64,000 nt of DNA from Sedimenticola thiotaurini (GCF_001007875.1 NZ_CP011412.1:1488001-1552000), one strand, 5' to 3'; shown: positions 1 to 8,603, numbered from the stretch's first letter. The notes: a model not told the origin generated them from the sequence alone. Numbers and translations: made by a program.

Positions 1-147
1 TCCATCCTGGCACCGGTCGGCAGCGCACTGCTGGGGCTCTCCGTGGGCGACCATATCGAATGGCCCCGACCCGGTGGTGGGGTTACTAAAGTTCAAATCG
101 TGGAGATTATCTACCAACCGGAGAGGGCCGGCGAATACTTCCGATAA
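1..147 (+). CDS. rnk: Rnk/GreA-like C-terminal domain protein (5' truncated)
   Basis: The first 48 codons read in frame 1 to a TAA stop at 145-147. The visible peptide contains APVGSALLGLSVGD, then GDHIEW and a final VQIVEIIYQPE. This is the C-terminal FKBP-like fold of the GreA/GreB/Rnk family, where 'GSALLGLSVGD' and 'W..P.G' are typical. Rnk (regulator of nucleoside diphosphate kinase) is the closest match because of the IEWP.PGG and IVEIIYQPE ending; a short GreA paralogue is possible. The N-terminal coiled coil and start lie outside the window. Two hairpins follow the stop. Confidence 0.7.
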   Translation, partial: SILAPVGSALLGLSVGDHIEWPRPGGGVTKVQIVEIIYQPERAGEYFR

Positions 148-230
148 TCTCTCCGCCCAACCCTTCGCAGGCGTTGCCGGACAGGCGAATATCTCCTCCC
201 ACAACGCCGATTATGACGCCGGGGCAAGCC

Positions 231-251
231 CCCCCTGGCATTGCCAGGGGG
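231..251. terminator. Hairpin downstream of rnk
   Basis: A perfect 9-bp GC-rich stem (CCCCCTGGC / GCCAGGGGG) encloses a 3-base loop. No T-run follows, so intrinsic termination is likely but not certain. It lies 84 bases after the rnk-like stop. Confidence 0.5.
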
Positions 252-285
252 TGTCCCTGTAGCCGCTCCATGAGGGTTACAATCG

Positions 286-310
286 GGCTACCCGGTTCAC
301 ACGGGTAGCC
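286..310. terminator. Second hairpin before the antiporter gene
   Basis: A perfect 9-bp stem (GGCTACCCG / CGGGTAGCC) has a 7-base loop and is followed by AAATTC. It separates the rnk-like gene from the antiporter gene and may act as a terminator or processing site. There is no long T-run. Confidence 0.45.
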
Positions 311-390
311 AAATTCATCGGATTGCCATCTTCTCTACCGCCCTGTGGCCCGGTATTATCTGAGACCGTTTTAAAATAACCGGTGATCTT

Positions 391-2106
391 GTGCATCTGG
401 ATACCTTCATTTTTTCCGCCCTGTTGTTACTCGCTGTCACCTCGGTGGCTGTGACTCTATTCCGTCATCTGGGCCTGGGATCGATACTGGGATTACTTAT
501 TGCCGGTGTGGTCGTAGGCCCCCACTCACCCGGTCCTTACGTAACGGCACACGTGGATGATGTGCGCCGCTTTACTGAACTGGGCGTGGTGCTGCTGATG
601 TTTGTTATCGGACTGGAGATGCGTCCTACCCGACTCTGGTCCATGCGACGCTACCTGTTCGGTCTCGGCTCCCTGCAGATCCTGCTGGTGGGACTGGCCA
701 TTACCCTCTATGTCTCCATGGGTATCGACTCCTGGCCCACCGCACTGCTGATCGGGCTAACCCTGGCGCTCTCATCCACCGCCTTTGTCATGCAACTGCT
801 GCAGGAGCGGGGCGAACTGGCCAGTCGCCACGGTTCGGGCACCTTCGCCATCCTCCTGATGCAGGACCTGGCGGTGGTGCCACTACTGGCCATGGTGCCC
901 CTGCTATCGGAACATACCGCCATATCGTCAGGCATCCCGATGTGGCAACAGCTGCTGATCCTGTTGGGAATGTTCGCAGTACTCTGGCTGTTCGGCCTGA
1001 AGGTTGTGCCAATGGCACTGGAGTGGCTGGCCCGCCATGACAATCGGGAAGCATTCCTGCTGGTGGTGCTGCTGGCGGTCTTCTTCGCCGCCTGGATGAT
1101 GCACCAGGCCGGCCTGTCGATGGCGCTGGGCGCCTTTATCATGGGCATGCTGCTGTCCGGTTCCAACTACAACATGCAGGTGCGCGCCTTCATCGAGCCC
1201 TACAAGGGCCTGCTGATGAGCCTGTTCTTCGTGGCGGTGGGCATGTCCATCGATTTGGGCGCCTTAATGGAGCGCCCGTTGGTATTTATCGGGCACACCG
1301 CAGTTCTGATCGGCATTAAGCTGGTGGTACTGTTCCCCCTGGCGATCGCCTTTGGTTACAACCGAATCGAAGCAACCCGCATCACCTTTCTGCTGGCCCA
1401 GGCCGGTGAGTTCGGCTTTGTGCTGTTCGGTTCCGCACTGGCGCTGAAAGTGATCGATGATCAGGTGTTTGTCATGGCGGTGGCGGTTATCTCCCTGAGC
1501 ATGCTGTTCACCCCCCTGCTGGTGCGCCTGGGTGACTTGCTGGCCCGGTACCTGGAAAAACGCACACCCAATGCCAGCGTCACCATTGCCAAAGGGCTGG
1601 AACTGGAAGAGCGGAGTGTGTTGATTGGCGGCTATGGCCGTGTCGGCCACACGGTGGCCACCCTGCTGCAGACCAGCGGCATACCTTTTATCGCGTTCGA
1701 TACCAATCCTGAGAACGTCAAGCGCGGCAAGTCCAATGGTCACGCCGTCATGTATGGTGATATTTCCGATCCCGATCTGTTGGCCGCCGCCCACGCGGAA
1801 CGCTCATCCCTGGTGGTACTGACCATCGATCAGGGACCGACCGCCATGCGGGCAGTCTCCCATTTCCGTAACACCTATCCCCGTATTCCGGTGATTGCCC
1901 GCGCCCGGGACCTGGAATCGAGCGCCCGCCTGCTCAAGGCAGGGGCTACCCAGGCGTTCCCCGAGGCGATCGAAGCGAGTCTCCGGCTGGGGGCCGAGGC
2001 GCTGAAAATGGTCGGCACCGCCGAAGACAATGTTGAACTGCTGATGGATGGCATCCGCAGCGGCGGCTACCAGATGGTCCAGGAGGAGAAGGAAGACGCC
2101 GCCTGA
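391..2106 (+). CDS. Kef-type (CPA2) monovalent cation/proton antiporter with RCK domain
   Basis: 571 residues starting at GTG. Residues about 1-385 form a Na+/H+ exchanger domain with roughly 12 hydrophobic segments, including GLLIAGVVVGPHSPG near the N-terminus and the ELGVVLLMFVIGLEM motif typical of KefB/KefC. After a short linker, residues about 405-530 form an RCK/TrkA-N Rossmann domain (VLIGGYGRVGHTVA) that in this family binds nucleotide and gates flux. It probably exports K+ or Na+ in exchange for protons at the inner membrane. No KefF/KefG ancillary subunit lies next to it, so glutathione gating cannot be claimed. It converges on the HD-domain gene. Confidence 0.9.
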   Translation: MHLDTFIFSALLLLAVTSVAVTLFRHLGLGSILGLLIAGVVVGPHSPGPYVTAHVDDVRRFTELGVVLLMFVIGLEMRPTRLWSMRRYLFGLGSLQILLVGLAITLYVSMGIDSWPTALLIGLTLALSSTAFVMQLLQERGELASRHGSGTFAILLMQDLAVVPLLAMVPLLSEHTAISSGIPMWQQLLILLGMFAVLWLFGLKVVPMALEWLARHDNREAFLLVVLLAVFFAAWMMHQAGLSMALGAFIMGMLLSGSNYNMQVRAFIEPYKGLLMSLFFVAVGMSIDLGALMERPLVFIGHTAVLIGIKLVVLFPLAIAFGYNRIEATRITFLLAQAGEFGFVLFGSALALKVIDDQVFVMAVAVISLSMLFTPLLVRLGDLLARYLEKRTPNASVTIAKGLELEERSVLIGGYGRVGHTVATLLQTSGIPFIAFDTNPENVKRGKSNGHAVMYGDISDPDLLAAAHAERSSLVVLTIDQGPTAMRAVSHFRNTYPRIPVIARARDLESSARLLKAGATQAFPEAIEASLRLGAEALKMVGTAEDNVELLMDGIRSGGYQMVQEEKEDAA

Positions 2107-2161
2107 TCCCTGGACCAGCGGGGAGCCGGAAAGCGGTATGATGGCGGCCCACCGAACCCGA

Positions 2162-2740
2162 TCAGCCTGTGCCCTGCAGGTTGATCTGTTCCGCCACCTC
2201 ACGCATACCCAGGATGGTCTGAGTGACCAACTCCCGCCGTTCCATACCGAGCATGGCGGCGCCACGATCGATAATGTCGCGATCCACCTTGGCGGCAAAG
2301 CGCTTGTCCTTCCACTTTTTCAGGACCGACTTGGCCTCCAGATCCAGGATGCTTTTTGACGGACGCACCAGGGCGGTGGTGGTGACCAGCCCGGTCAGTT
2401 CATCGGTGGCATAGAGGACTTTTTCCATATCGCTGAGCGGTTCCACATCGGTGCAGATGCCCCAGCCGTGGCTGATGACCGCCCGAATGTAGCTCTCCGG
2501 CCACTGCTGTTCCCGCAGTATCTGCTCGGTTTTGATACAGTGCTGCTCGGGGAACTGGTCATAATCCAGATCATGCACCAGCCCCACGATGCCCCACTGC
2601 TCTTCGTCACCGCCCCGCTGCCGGGCGAAGTAACGCATCACCCCTTCCACCGCCAGGCCATGCCTGACCAGACTCTCGGTCTGGGTGTAGGTGACCAACA
2701 ACTGAAATGCCTCGTCCCGGGTGGGAATTCGCTCTTCCAT
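2162..2740 (-). CDS. HD-domain phosphohydrolase family protein
   Basis: 192 residues from ATG 2740, or 194 from ATG 2746. The 2740 start sits 7 bases after GGAG and is preferred. An HD metal-binding core is visible: a His in SLVRHGLAVE, then the VHDLDYD doublet, then ISHGW. These fit a small standalone HD hydrolase acting on nucleotides or other phosphoesters. The C-terminal third is helical and charged (KSVLKKWKDKRF). The substrate is unknown. Its promoter region is shared with the divergent DUF971 gene. Confidence 0.8.
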   Translation of the reverse strand: MEERIPTRDEAFQLLVTYTQTESLVRHGLAVEGVMRYFARQRGGDEEQWGIVGLVHDLDYDQFPEQHCIKTEQILREQQWPESYIRAVISHGWGICTDVEPLSDMEKVLYATDELTGLVTTTALVRPSKSILDLEAKSVLKKWKDKRFAAKVDRDIIDRGAAMLGMERRELVTQTILGMREVAEQINLQGTG

Positions 2741-2810
2741 CTTCATGCTCCAGCGACTGTTCAACGGGTCGACTATTATATTGATACCAGCCACCCATAG
2801 CCTAGTCACC

Positions 2811-3161
2811 ATGCAACCAAAGACCAAGCCGACCGATATTATTCTGCACAACCAATCCCGCACCCTGGAGCTGCTGTTTGATAACGGAGAACGTTTTCAG
2901 CTGCCCTGGGAGTACCTGCGGGTTTTCTCGCCCTCCAAGGAGGTCAGGGCCCGCTTCGGCAAAGATCGGATTCTGGTGCTGGACAAGCAGGATGTGGTGC
3001 TGGAGAAGATCAAACCGATCGGCAACTACGCCGTCAAACTCTATTTCAGTGACGGCCACAACTCAGGACTCTACGACTGGCGTTTCCTCTACGAACTGGG
3101 GATCAACCAGGCCTCCTACTGGCAAGAGCATCTGGACCGGGTGGCTCAGCTGGATAACTGA
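2811..3161 (+). CDS. DUF971 domain protein
   Basis: 116 residues. Upstream in-frame ATGs lie inside the promoter region shared with the HD gene, so the ATG giving MQPKTKPTDI is chosen. The family signature is clear: LPWEYLRVFSPS after a short beta-strand, then IGNYAVKLYFSDGH and GLYDWRFLYELG. DUF971 is the N-terminal domain of gamma-butyrobetaine hydroxylase-like enzymes and also occurs alone, as here. In other gammaproteobacteria it is often near hslUV, which is not present here. Its role may be iron or Fe-S related, but that is unproven. Confidence 0.85.
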   Translation: MQPKTKPTDIILHNQSRTLELLFDNGERFQLPWEYLRVFSPSKEVRARFGKDRILVLDKQDVVLEKIKPIGNYAVKLYFSDGHNSGLYDWRFLYELGINQASYWQEHLDRVAQLDN

Positions 3162-3178
3162 CCGGAGCGGCAACCAAT

Positions 3179-3907
3179 CTAAGCCCTTGTCGCTCCCGCC
3201 TGGTTGACCCGCCCCTCGTTCGGGCTGATACCACAGCGCTGATTACCCGGCACCGCCACATCCATCTTTTGCGGCTTGTCCAGATCCATACTCTCCATGA
3301 TCTGTATATAACCCTCCCGGCTCTGGTTGTTTGCCAGGCGGGGGTTGTGGCGCTTCTCCTCACCGATGGTGGAACTGGTCATGCCGTTGTAGTCATGGGC
3401 CGGATAGATGGGGATATGGTCGGGTAATACAAACAGCTTGCCGGTAATCGAATCATACGCCTGGCCCGCATTACCTGACTGAAAATCGGTGCGGCCGCTA
3501 CCGCGAATCAGCAGCGTGTCACCGGTGAATACCCGGTCATCTGCCAGGTAACAGATGTCGGTATCGGTATGACCCGGGGTATACAGCACCTTCAGCTGAT
3601 GCTCGCCAAAGCGGATCTGGTCATCCTGTTTCAGCCAGACATCGGCACAGGAGACCTGGGCATGCTCATGGACGCCAACATGGCAACCGAACTGCTCCCG
3701 CAACCGGCCGCTACTGGTGATGTGATCGGCATGGATATGGGTCTCCAGGGACCAGGTCAGTTTCAGCTCCAACTCGCCGATCAGCCGGGTATCCCGTTCA
3801 TACTGCTCCAGTACCGGATCGATAATCACCGCCTCCCGGCTCTTCTCGTCCCACAGCAGGTAACTGTAGGTACTGGAATTTTTGTCAAACAGTTGTCGCA
3901 TCTGCAT
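3179..3907 (-). CDS. MBL-fold hydrolase, ETHE1-like persulfide dioxygenase
   Basis: 242 residues. The metallo-beta-lactamase metal ligands are in place: THIHADH at about 56-62, GHTD with His113, GDT with Asp130 and AHDY with His171. The absence of glyoxalase II's second metal set, the RGSGRTDFQSG segment and the late AHDYNG motif match the iron-dependent ETHE1/persulfide dioxygenase group, which oxidises glutathione persulfide to sulfite. The tail (about 25 residues) is longer than usual. No rhodanese fusion is present. It may detoxify sulfane sulfur in a sulfide-exposed host. Confidence 0.82.
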   Translation of the reverse strand: MQMRQLFDKNSSTYSYLLWDEKSREAVIIDPVLEQYERDTRLIGELELKLTWSLETHIHADHITSSGRLREQFGCHVGVHEHAQVSCADVWLKQDDQIRFGEHQLKVLYTPGHTDTDICYLADDRVFTGDTLLIRGSGRTDFQSGNAGQAYDSITGKLFVLPDHIPIYPAHDYNGMTSSTIGEEKRHNPRLANNQSREGYIQIMESMDLDKPQKMDVAVPGNQRCGISPNEGRVNQAGATRA

Positions 3908-4004
3908 GGTCTATCCCTCAATTTATGAACCTTTCCCTATTAAGACTACAGATGCTGTTTAAATGTTCTGAGATCAACCCGTCGGTTTCCGTGGTATTGG
4001 GGAG

Positions 4005-4038
4005 ACGGGGCCGGTAAAAAGAGAGACACCGGCCCCGT
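4005..4038. terminator. Strong hairpin terminator downstream of yceI
   Basis: A perfect 11-bp stem (ACGGGGCCGGT / ACCGGCCCCGT) encloses a 12-base loop. It sits 18 bases after the stop of the leftward YceI gene, between it and the persulfide dioxygenase-like gene. Confidence 0.7.
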
Positions 4039-4055
4039 TTGGATCAGCATGGCGG

Positions 4056-4634
4056 CTACTGGCGGATACCCTCAACCGACAGGAACAGCTCCACCTCCTG
4101 TGAGGCTGGCCCCAGGTTGGTGGGTATACCGAAATCCGCCAGGGTCAGCCGGGTGGTTCCTTCGAAGCCCCGACGATAACCACCCCAGGGATCCTTGCCG
4201 GCACCAATCTGGGTCACATCAATGGTGATCGGCCGGGTGACTCCGCGCAGGGTCAGGTCCCCCTTCAACAGCCCCGTGTTGTCCCCCGTGACTTCGTAAC
4301 TGGTGCTTTTGAAGGTTGCCGTGGCGAACTCATCCACATTAAGAAAGTCGGGACCGCGCAGATGTTTGTCCCGTTCGGCAAAATTGCTATCCACACTGGC
4401 TGGATTGACGGTGACCGATACGGTTGCCGCCGAAGGATTCTTCTCATCGTAGTCGAAGCTCCCCTCAAACTCGTTAAAACGGCCCAGCACCCAGCTGTAG
4501 CCCAGATGGGAGATCTTGAACTGGATAAAGGCGTGGGCTTTCTGGGTATCGATCACATAATGCTCTGCCGACACCGGGCCGGAGAGTGCAAACCCGGCGA
4601 CCGTGAGCAGTGAAGCCAGAAGATATTTTTTCAT
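4056..4634 (-). CDS. YceI family periplasmic lipid-binding protein
   Basis: 192 residues with a classical signal peptide (about 1-23, ending SGPVSA). The mature part begins EHYVIDTQKAHAFIQF and carries GRFNEFEGSFDYD and LKGDLTLRGVTRP, the hallmark strands of the YceI lipocalin-like fold. In YceI proteins this barrel binds a polyisoprenoid, probably a quinone-like molecule. A strong AAGGAGG precedes the ATG. It lies 36 bases after the cytochrome b561 gene on the same strand, a common pairing, so the two are likely cotranscribed. Confidence 0.92.
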   Translation of the reverse strand: MKKYLLASLLTVAGFALSGPVSAEHYVIDTQKAHAFIQFKISHLGYSWVLGRFNEFEGSFDYDEKNPSAATVSVTVNPASVDSNFAERDKHLRGPDFLNVDEFATATFKSTSYEVTGDNTGLLKGDLTLRGVTRPITIDVTQIGAGKDPWGGYRRGFEGTTRLTLADFGIPTNLGPASQEVELFLSVEGIRQ

Positions 4635-4670
4635 GTTGCCTCCTTGGAAAAGTGCCTCTGAATGAAAAGT

Positions 4671-5234
4671 TTAATCCGACCGACGGGTCGCGCGGCCGAG
4701 CATCCGCACCAGGGTTGAATCCCGGTCGATAAAATGGTGTTTGAGCGCGGCCAGGGTATGCATACCTACCAGGACCATCGTGACAACGGCCAGCACCCAA
4801 TGAACTTCGCCCGCGCTATCCTCCAGGTTATCAATGGCCGGTAGCAGTGCCGGCACGGTGAACCAATCGAACACCGCTATTCCGCGGCCGCCTGCGGTTG
4901 AAATAAGATAGCCGCTGACAGTAATGGCAATCAGCAGCAGATAGAACCCCCAATGCACCAGCTCCGCCACACGTTGCAGAATACGGGGATCATTGCCGAC
5001 CGGCTCCGGCTGCACGGTGACAAGTCGCCACAGCAGACGGAACAGCAGCAGTGCCAGGGTAATGATGCCGAGACTGCGGTGGATGTCCGGTGCCGACTGG
5101 TACCAAGGATCATAGTAGTCCAGACCGGTCATATAGAGTCCCAGCAGAAACAGGCCGATCACCAGCAACGCCATCAACCAATGCAGAGCGACAGAGATAA
5201 CGCCATAGGTTTGCCGGCTATTGCCCAACATCAT
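4671..5234 (-). CDS. Cytochrome b561 family membrane diheme protein
   Basis: 187 residues with four hydrophobic helices. Conserved histidines lie in ALHWLMALLV, DIHRSLG, LVHWGFYLLL and GMHTLAALKHHF, the axial heme ligands of the CybB/b561 family. The first helix begins at about residue 12, and the cytoplasmic C-terminus is basic. The family transfers electrons between quinol and periplasmic acceptors such as superoxide. It is first in a two-gene unit with yceI and has AGGAG upstream of the start. Confidence 0.9.
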   Translation of the reverse strand: MMLGNSRQTYGVISVALHWLMALLVIGLFLLGLYMTGLDYYDPWYQSAPDIHRSLGIITLALLLFRLLWRLVTVQPEPVGNDPRILQRVAELVHWGFYLLLIAITVSGYLISTAGGRGIAVFDWFTVPALLPAIDNLEDSAGEVHWVLAVVTMVLVGMHTLAALKHHFIDRDSTLVRMLGRATRRSD

Positions 5235-5587
5235 GCTTCCATTCTCCTGTTACCTGCACCGGTTGGTGATAATCCCTGTCGCCCGGCCATCACTTTCCCG
5301 CCAATCCCCCACCAGGCAATATTCCGCTTCCTGTGACCAAGCGTAGCAGTGTCACGGTTTCCTGTATGAACAGTTGCACCGGGCGATCGGGTTTCCGGTT
5401 TCAGCTATGATCCGAGCCAGAGCGCTGACCATTGTGATTGACCCGCTTTACGGGGCAAAAGTTCCAAATCACCGAGCCGTTCGCCCCGCAGCGGTTCACA
5501 CAGAAGTTGTGACGCCATTTTCACTGGATTAGGATGGCAGGGCACCCAGCCACCCGCCAACACCCGCAGTTAAGCCAGGACAACCCG
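5235..5587. other. 353-bp divergent intergenic region
   Basis: This lies between the cytochrome b561 gene (leftward) and the ModE-like regulator (rightward), so it should hold promoters for both. I see no convincing -35/-10 pair or palindrome. AGGA at 5577-5580 serves as ribosome binding site for the regulator. Confidence 0.4.
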
Positions 5588-5935
5588 ATGAAAACAAAAC
5601 TTCGACTGCAGATCCGCTTCAATGACACGGTGATCGGACCGGGCAAGATCGCCCTGCTGGAGTCGGTGGCTGAGCACGGCAGCATCTCCGCAGCGGGCAA
5701 GGCCTGTGGCATGACCTTCCGGCGCGCCTGGCAGCTCATAGAGACGGTCCAGGAGGCACTGGGACAATCGCTGGTGGAGACCACTGTCGGTGGAAAAGGG
5801 GGTGGCGGCGCGACACTGACCCCGTTTGCCGAAGCACTTATCAAGCAGTACCGGCATGTTGAACAGCAGGCCAACGAGTCGGCCATCCCTCTGTTCCAAC
5901 TGCTGAACGATACCGAACAGCAAGCGGACCCGTAA
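5588..5935 (+). CDS. ModE-like N-terminal winged-HTH regulator, single domain
   Basis: 115 residues from the ATG preceded by AGGA; upstream in-frame codons look like leader. The sequence GKIALLESVAEHGSISAAGKACGMTFRRAW followed by LIETVQ and a glycine-rich wing is the LysR-like HTH of ModE N-terminal domains. The molybdate-binding MOP domains of full ModE (about 260 residues) are missing: the protein stops soon after the dimer helix (TPFAEALIKQY). Such short homologues are common and of uncertain ligand. The stop touches the stop of the convergent VOC gene. Confidence 0.8.
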   Translation: MKTKLRLQIRFNDTVIGPGKIALLESVAEHGSISAAGKACGMTFRRAWQLIETVQEALGQSLVETTVGGKGGGGATLTPFAEALIKQYRHVEQQANESAIPLFQLLNDTEQQADP

Positions 5936-6319
5936 TCAGTCTGCCGCCTGCTGGATGAACTCCAGGGCATTCTGATCGGGATCACGGCAAAACAGCGCCC
6001 GGCGTCCGGAGCGACTCAGGGTATAGTCAATACCCTGTCGCTCCAGCGCCTCTATCAGCAGATCCAGATCACCCACATAGCAGGCCAGATGGCGATCACG
6101 CCCGCCATGGACCGGCCGACCATCGAGCGGGTCGGGATTGGGCAGTTCCAGGAGATGGATCTGATGATCACCCAGATTAAGCCAGGCGCCGGGATATCCC
6201 AGGTCAGGACGAGTGGTGTCGACTTCCAGCCCCAATACTCTGTGATAAAAATCCAGCGCCCGTGTCGTATCGGCCACGATCAGGCTGGCATGGTGAAAAC
6301 CTGTTACCAGAGTCGACAT
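5936..6319 (-). CDS. VOC (glyoxalase/bleomycin resistance) family protein
   Basis: 127 residues with two beta-alpha-beta-beta-beta repeats. The first starts GFHHASLIVADTTRALDFYHRVLGLEV, the second DRHLACYVGDLDLLIEAL. Metal-ligand candidates are the His in FHHASL, the His in QIHLLEL, the His in DRHLACYV and the Glu in NALEFIQ. The family covers glyoxalases, dioxygenases and binding proteins; the substrate cannot be read from sequence. It follows the MFS gene by 27 bases on the same strand, so cotranscription is likely. Confidence 0.85.
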   Translation of the reverse strand: MSTLVTGFHHASLIVADTTRALDFYHRVLGLEVDTTRPDLGYPGAWLNLGDHQIHLLELPNPDPLDGRPVHGGRDRHLACYVGDLDLLIEALERQGIDYTLSRSGRRALFCRDPDQNALEFIQQAAD

Positions 6320-6346
6320 GGCGGCTCCTCCCCTGTTCGTTATCCG

Positions 6347-7636
6347 TCAGGCCATCTGTCTGCAGTGGGTCTCCCGGGTGAACAGGATCAGCAGCAGCGC
6401 CAGGGCCAGCCACCCCAGCATCAGACTGAAGCCGTTGCGATAGGCCTCCAGACCATAAATCCGCACACTGTCACTCATCGTCCCCGACCAGTTCCTGTCC
6501 AGCAGCCAACCCACCGCTGGCTGCAGCAGCATGGGCCCGATCATCACCCCCATATTGACAATCCCCGAGGCGGTCCCGGCAAGGCGGGCCGGCGCCGACT
6601 CCCGGGCAAATGCGAAACCGATAATCATGTTACCGGTAAAGAAACCCACCACGATCAACAGACTTACCAGCAGCCAGATGGGCAGGTCGGGCACCAGGAT
6701 CAGCACTCCCCAACCCAGCAACTGCACCAGACAGCCCGCCAGGTAGAGCGGTTTGCGACGCCCCAGGTGATCCGACGCCCAGCCGAACACCGGGCCGCCA
6801 ACCGCCCAGGAGACCAGCAGCGCCGAGCAGATGGCAGCGGCACTGGTCTTTTCCAGCCCGTAGTGGGTGGTGAGAAAGGGCACGCCCCAGAGGCCGGCAA
6901 AAGTCAGCACCGTGCCTACTCCCGCACCCGGTATAAAATGGAGCAGCCAGGTATTGCGATAACTCAGCACGGTGCGGATGCCGGCCATGATCCCCTGCCC
7001 GGGCTGACTGGTGCTGTCGTCATGGGACACCGCGTGGCTGGCATAACCCTTCTCCACCGGATCATCCCGCACCAGCAGCCAGATAGCCCCGGCAACCAGA
7101 AAGGTCACCACGGCGGAGACCAGCATCACGGGGCGCCAGCCAAAGGTATCAACCAGCAACCGCAGCGGGACGCCGGCAAATACCGCCCCAACCACGCCAC
7201 AGAACAGCGCCATACCGGAAGCCAGTGAGTATTGCTTGGGCGGCAGCCAGTGACCCGCCAACTTCAGCATGCCGACAAAGGCCACCGCCACCGAACCACC
7301 GATCAGCAGACGCCCCAGATTGGCCCAAAGTGCATCCGGCGCCATGGCGAACAGCAGGGTACCCAGTCCGGCGATGGAAGCCCCGCTGGCCAGCAGACGT
7401 CGGGGACCCCAGTGATCGGCCAGCAGTCCGGTCGGAACCTGCATCGCCACATAACTGTAGAAATAGAATGCCGAGAGATTGCCCAATGCGGTGGCATTGA
7501 GCTGAAAATCACCCATCAACTCGGTGGTCATCACCCCGGGAGCTACCCGCTGATAAAAACCGATAAAGTACGGCGCCGCACCCAACCCCCAGATCGTCCA
7601 GGCCAGGCGCAGCGGGGGAAAGGCCGCTGGGTTCAT
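6347..7636 (-). CDS. MFS transporter
   Basis: 429 residues with about 12 membrane helices. The MFS signature between helices 2 and 3 is LLADHWGPRRLLASG, with a related motif FGWASDHLGRRKPLY in the second half. N-terminal residues RLAWTIWGLGAAPYFIGFYQRVAPGVM resemble the glycerol-3-phosphate/hexuronate-type branch that takes up organic anions. The substrate is unknown. The downstream VOC gene may be part of the same unit. Confidence 0.88.
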   Translation of the reverse strand: MNPAAFPPLRLAWTIWGLGAAPYFIGFYQRVAPGVMTTELMGDFQLNATALGNLSAFYFYSYVAMQVPTGLLADHWGPRRLLASGASIAGLGTLLFAMAPDALWANLGRLLIGGSVAVAFVGMLKLAGHWLPPKQYSLASGMALFCGVVGAVFAGVPLRLLVDTFGWRPVMLVSAVVTFLVAGAIWLLVRDDPVEKGYASHAVSHDDSTSQPGQGIMAGIRTVLSYRNTWLLHFIPGAGVGTVLTFAGLWGVPFLTTHYGLEKTSAAAICSALLVSWAVGGPVFGWASDHLGRRKPLYLAGCLVQLLGWGVLILVPDLPIWLLVSLLIVVGFFTGNMIIGFAFARESAPARLAGTASGIVNMGVMIGPMLLQPAVGWLLDRNWSGTMSDSVRIYGLEAYRNGFSLMLGWLALALLLILFTRETHCRQMA

Positions 7637-8198
7637 GAATTATCCTAGTTGATGGTCAGGTCACTATAGTCCGGGTTGCAGGGAAAAAACCCGCAGGATA
7701 CCACTGCTATTGCACCAGCCGTTCAGGTACGAAACCCTCCAGTTTCGAACACGACGCTGATAACGGCCCTCAGCTGAACCACACCAGAGTGGAACAATTC
7801 CGAAAACTGGCCGCTATGGCCTGCAGACGCTCAATTATCCCGCTTGCAGGCCTCGTAATCCTTACGCTTTTTACAGTTCTGGAAAATCTTGGGCGTGCAC
7901 TCCAGCTGGTCGCAGACATATTCGCAACGGGCGCTTTCGGCCGGGACATCATTGATCAGTGGGGAAAACAGGTCACGCAGCAAGACGTTTATACTTTTTG
8001 TAACTATCATCAATACACTCTGCTTTTCGGGGTTATCTCAGCATCCTGGTTCCGATGACTTAAGCATCGGGCCATCCCTGATCTCCCTTCGTCCAGAGCC
8101 TAAACAGCAGGCTTGCTGTTAAAATATGCCAACTGCAGATTTCAACTGTATCGGATACTACTCAACCAACTATCCCCCGTCAACGCGGGTGAAGGGCA
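7637..8198. other. 562-bp region with only one weak small ORF
   Basis: This separates the MFS gene (start 7636) from the end of the small membrane protein gene (8199). Apart from a possible 59-codon leftward ORF at 7831-8010, I see no convincing gene, hairpin or RNA element. The base composition is slightly more AT-rich than in the neighbours. Confidence 0.4.
7831..8010 (-). CDS. Possible small cysteine-rich protein
   Basis: 59 residues from an ATG at 8010; a TTG directly upstream is also possible. Five cysteines at about 29, 33, 38, 46 and 55 lie in a basic C-terminal half (CKKRKDYEACKRDN). The regular cysteine spacing is what makes it look coding. No clear ribosome binding site precedes it, and an opposite-strand ORF spans the same bases. 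I do not recognise a family. It could be a spurious ORF. Confidence 0.3.
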   Translation of the reverse strand: MIVTKSINVLLRDLFSPLINDVPAESARCEYVCDQLECTPKIFQNCKKRKDYEACKRDN

Positions 8199-8603
8199 TC
8201 AACGGCGCCCCTTTTTGGCCCGACGCAGATGGATGATTTCGGCAAACAGCCCGCCGATGGCACCCCACAGTCCCCCCAGAATTATCACCACCAGCGACTT
8301 GTCACCAGCCAGCTGTTGCAGCACCGCAACCGCTGGCATCAGGTTCAGCAGCAGGGCGAGCAGCAGCGCACCCGCCAGCCCGGTCACCATGCCATGCAGC
8401 AGCCGTCCGTCACGGGCCTTGAGGCCGGTGAACAGACCCGGCGCAATCCACAGCGCAGAGAGCGTCAGCAGCTGGGGTGCGGTGGCCTTCTGCACATCCA
8501 GCAGCAGGGCCACGATGATCATCCCCAGGGAGAGTGCCGTCAGCATCAGGGCACCCAGCAACAGGGCACGATAGTTGAGAAAGGGGGTATCAGTTGTCGT
8601 CAT
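8199..8603 (-). CDS. Small integral membrane protein, unknown function
   Basis: 134 residues with four predicted helices: about 12-34, 43-60, 69-90 and 102-122. The C-terminus is basic (RRAKKGRR), which suggests a cytoplasmic end. The helices are rich in Leu, Ala and Gly (MVTGLAGALLLALLLN). I do not recognise a named function. It starts 14 bases after the stop of the BtuF-like gene and is probably the last gene of that unit. Confidence 0.65.
   Translation of the reverse strand: MTTTDTPFLNYRALLLGALMLTALSLGMIIVALLLDVQKATAPQLLTLSALWIAPGLFTGLKARDGRLLHGMVTGLAGALLLALLLNLMPAVAVLQQLAGDKSLVVIILGGLWGAIGGLFAEIIHLRRAKKGRR

Noticed and set aside
84-95. T-loop-like sequence near the start of the window
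   Set aside because: It lies inside the rnk-like reading frame and no cloverleaf can be formed; I found no tRNA elsewhere either.
6089-7228. 379-codon rightward frame opposite the MFS gene
   Set aside because: Gln/His/Pro-rich nonsense-like peptide with no domain; helices and MFS motifs are on the other strand.
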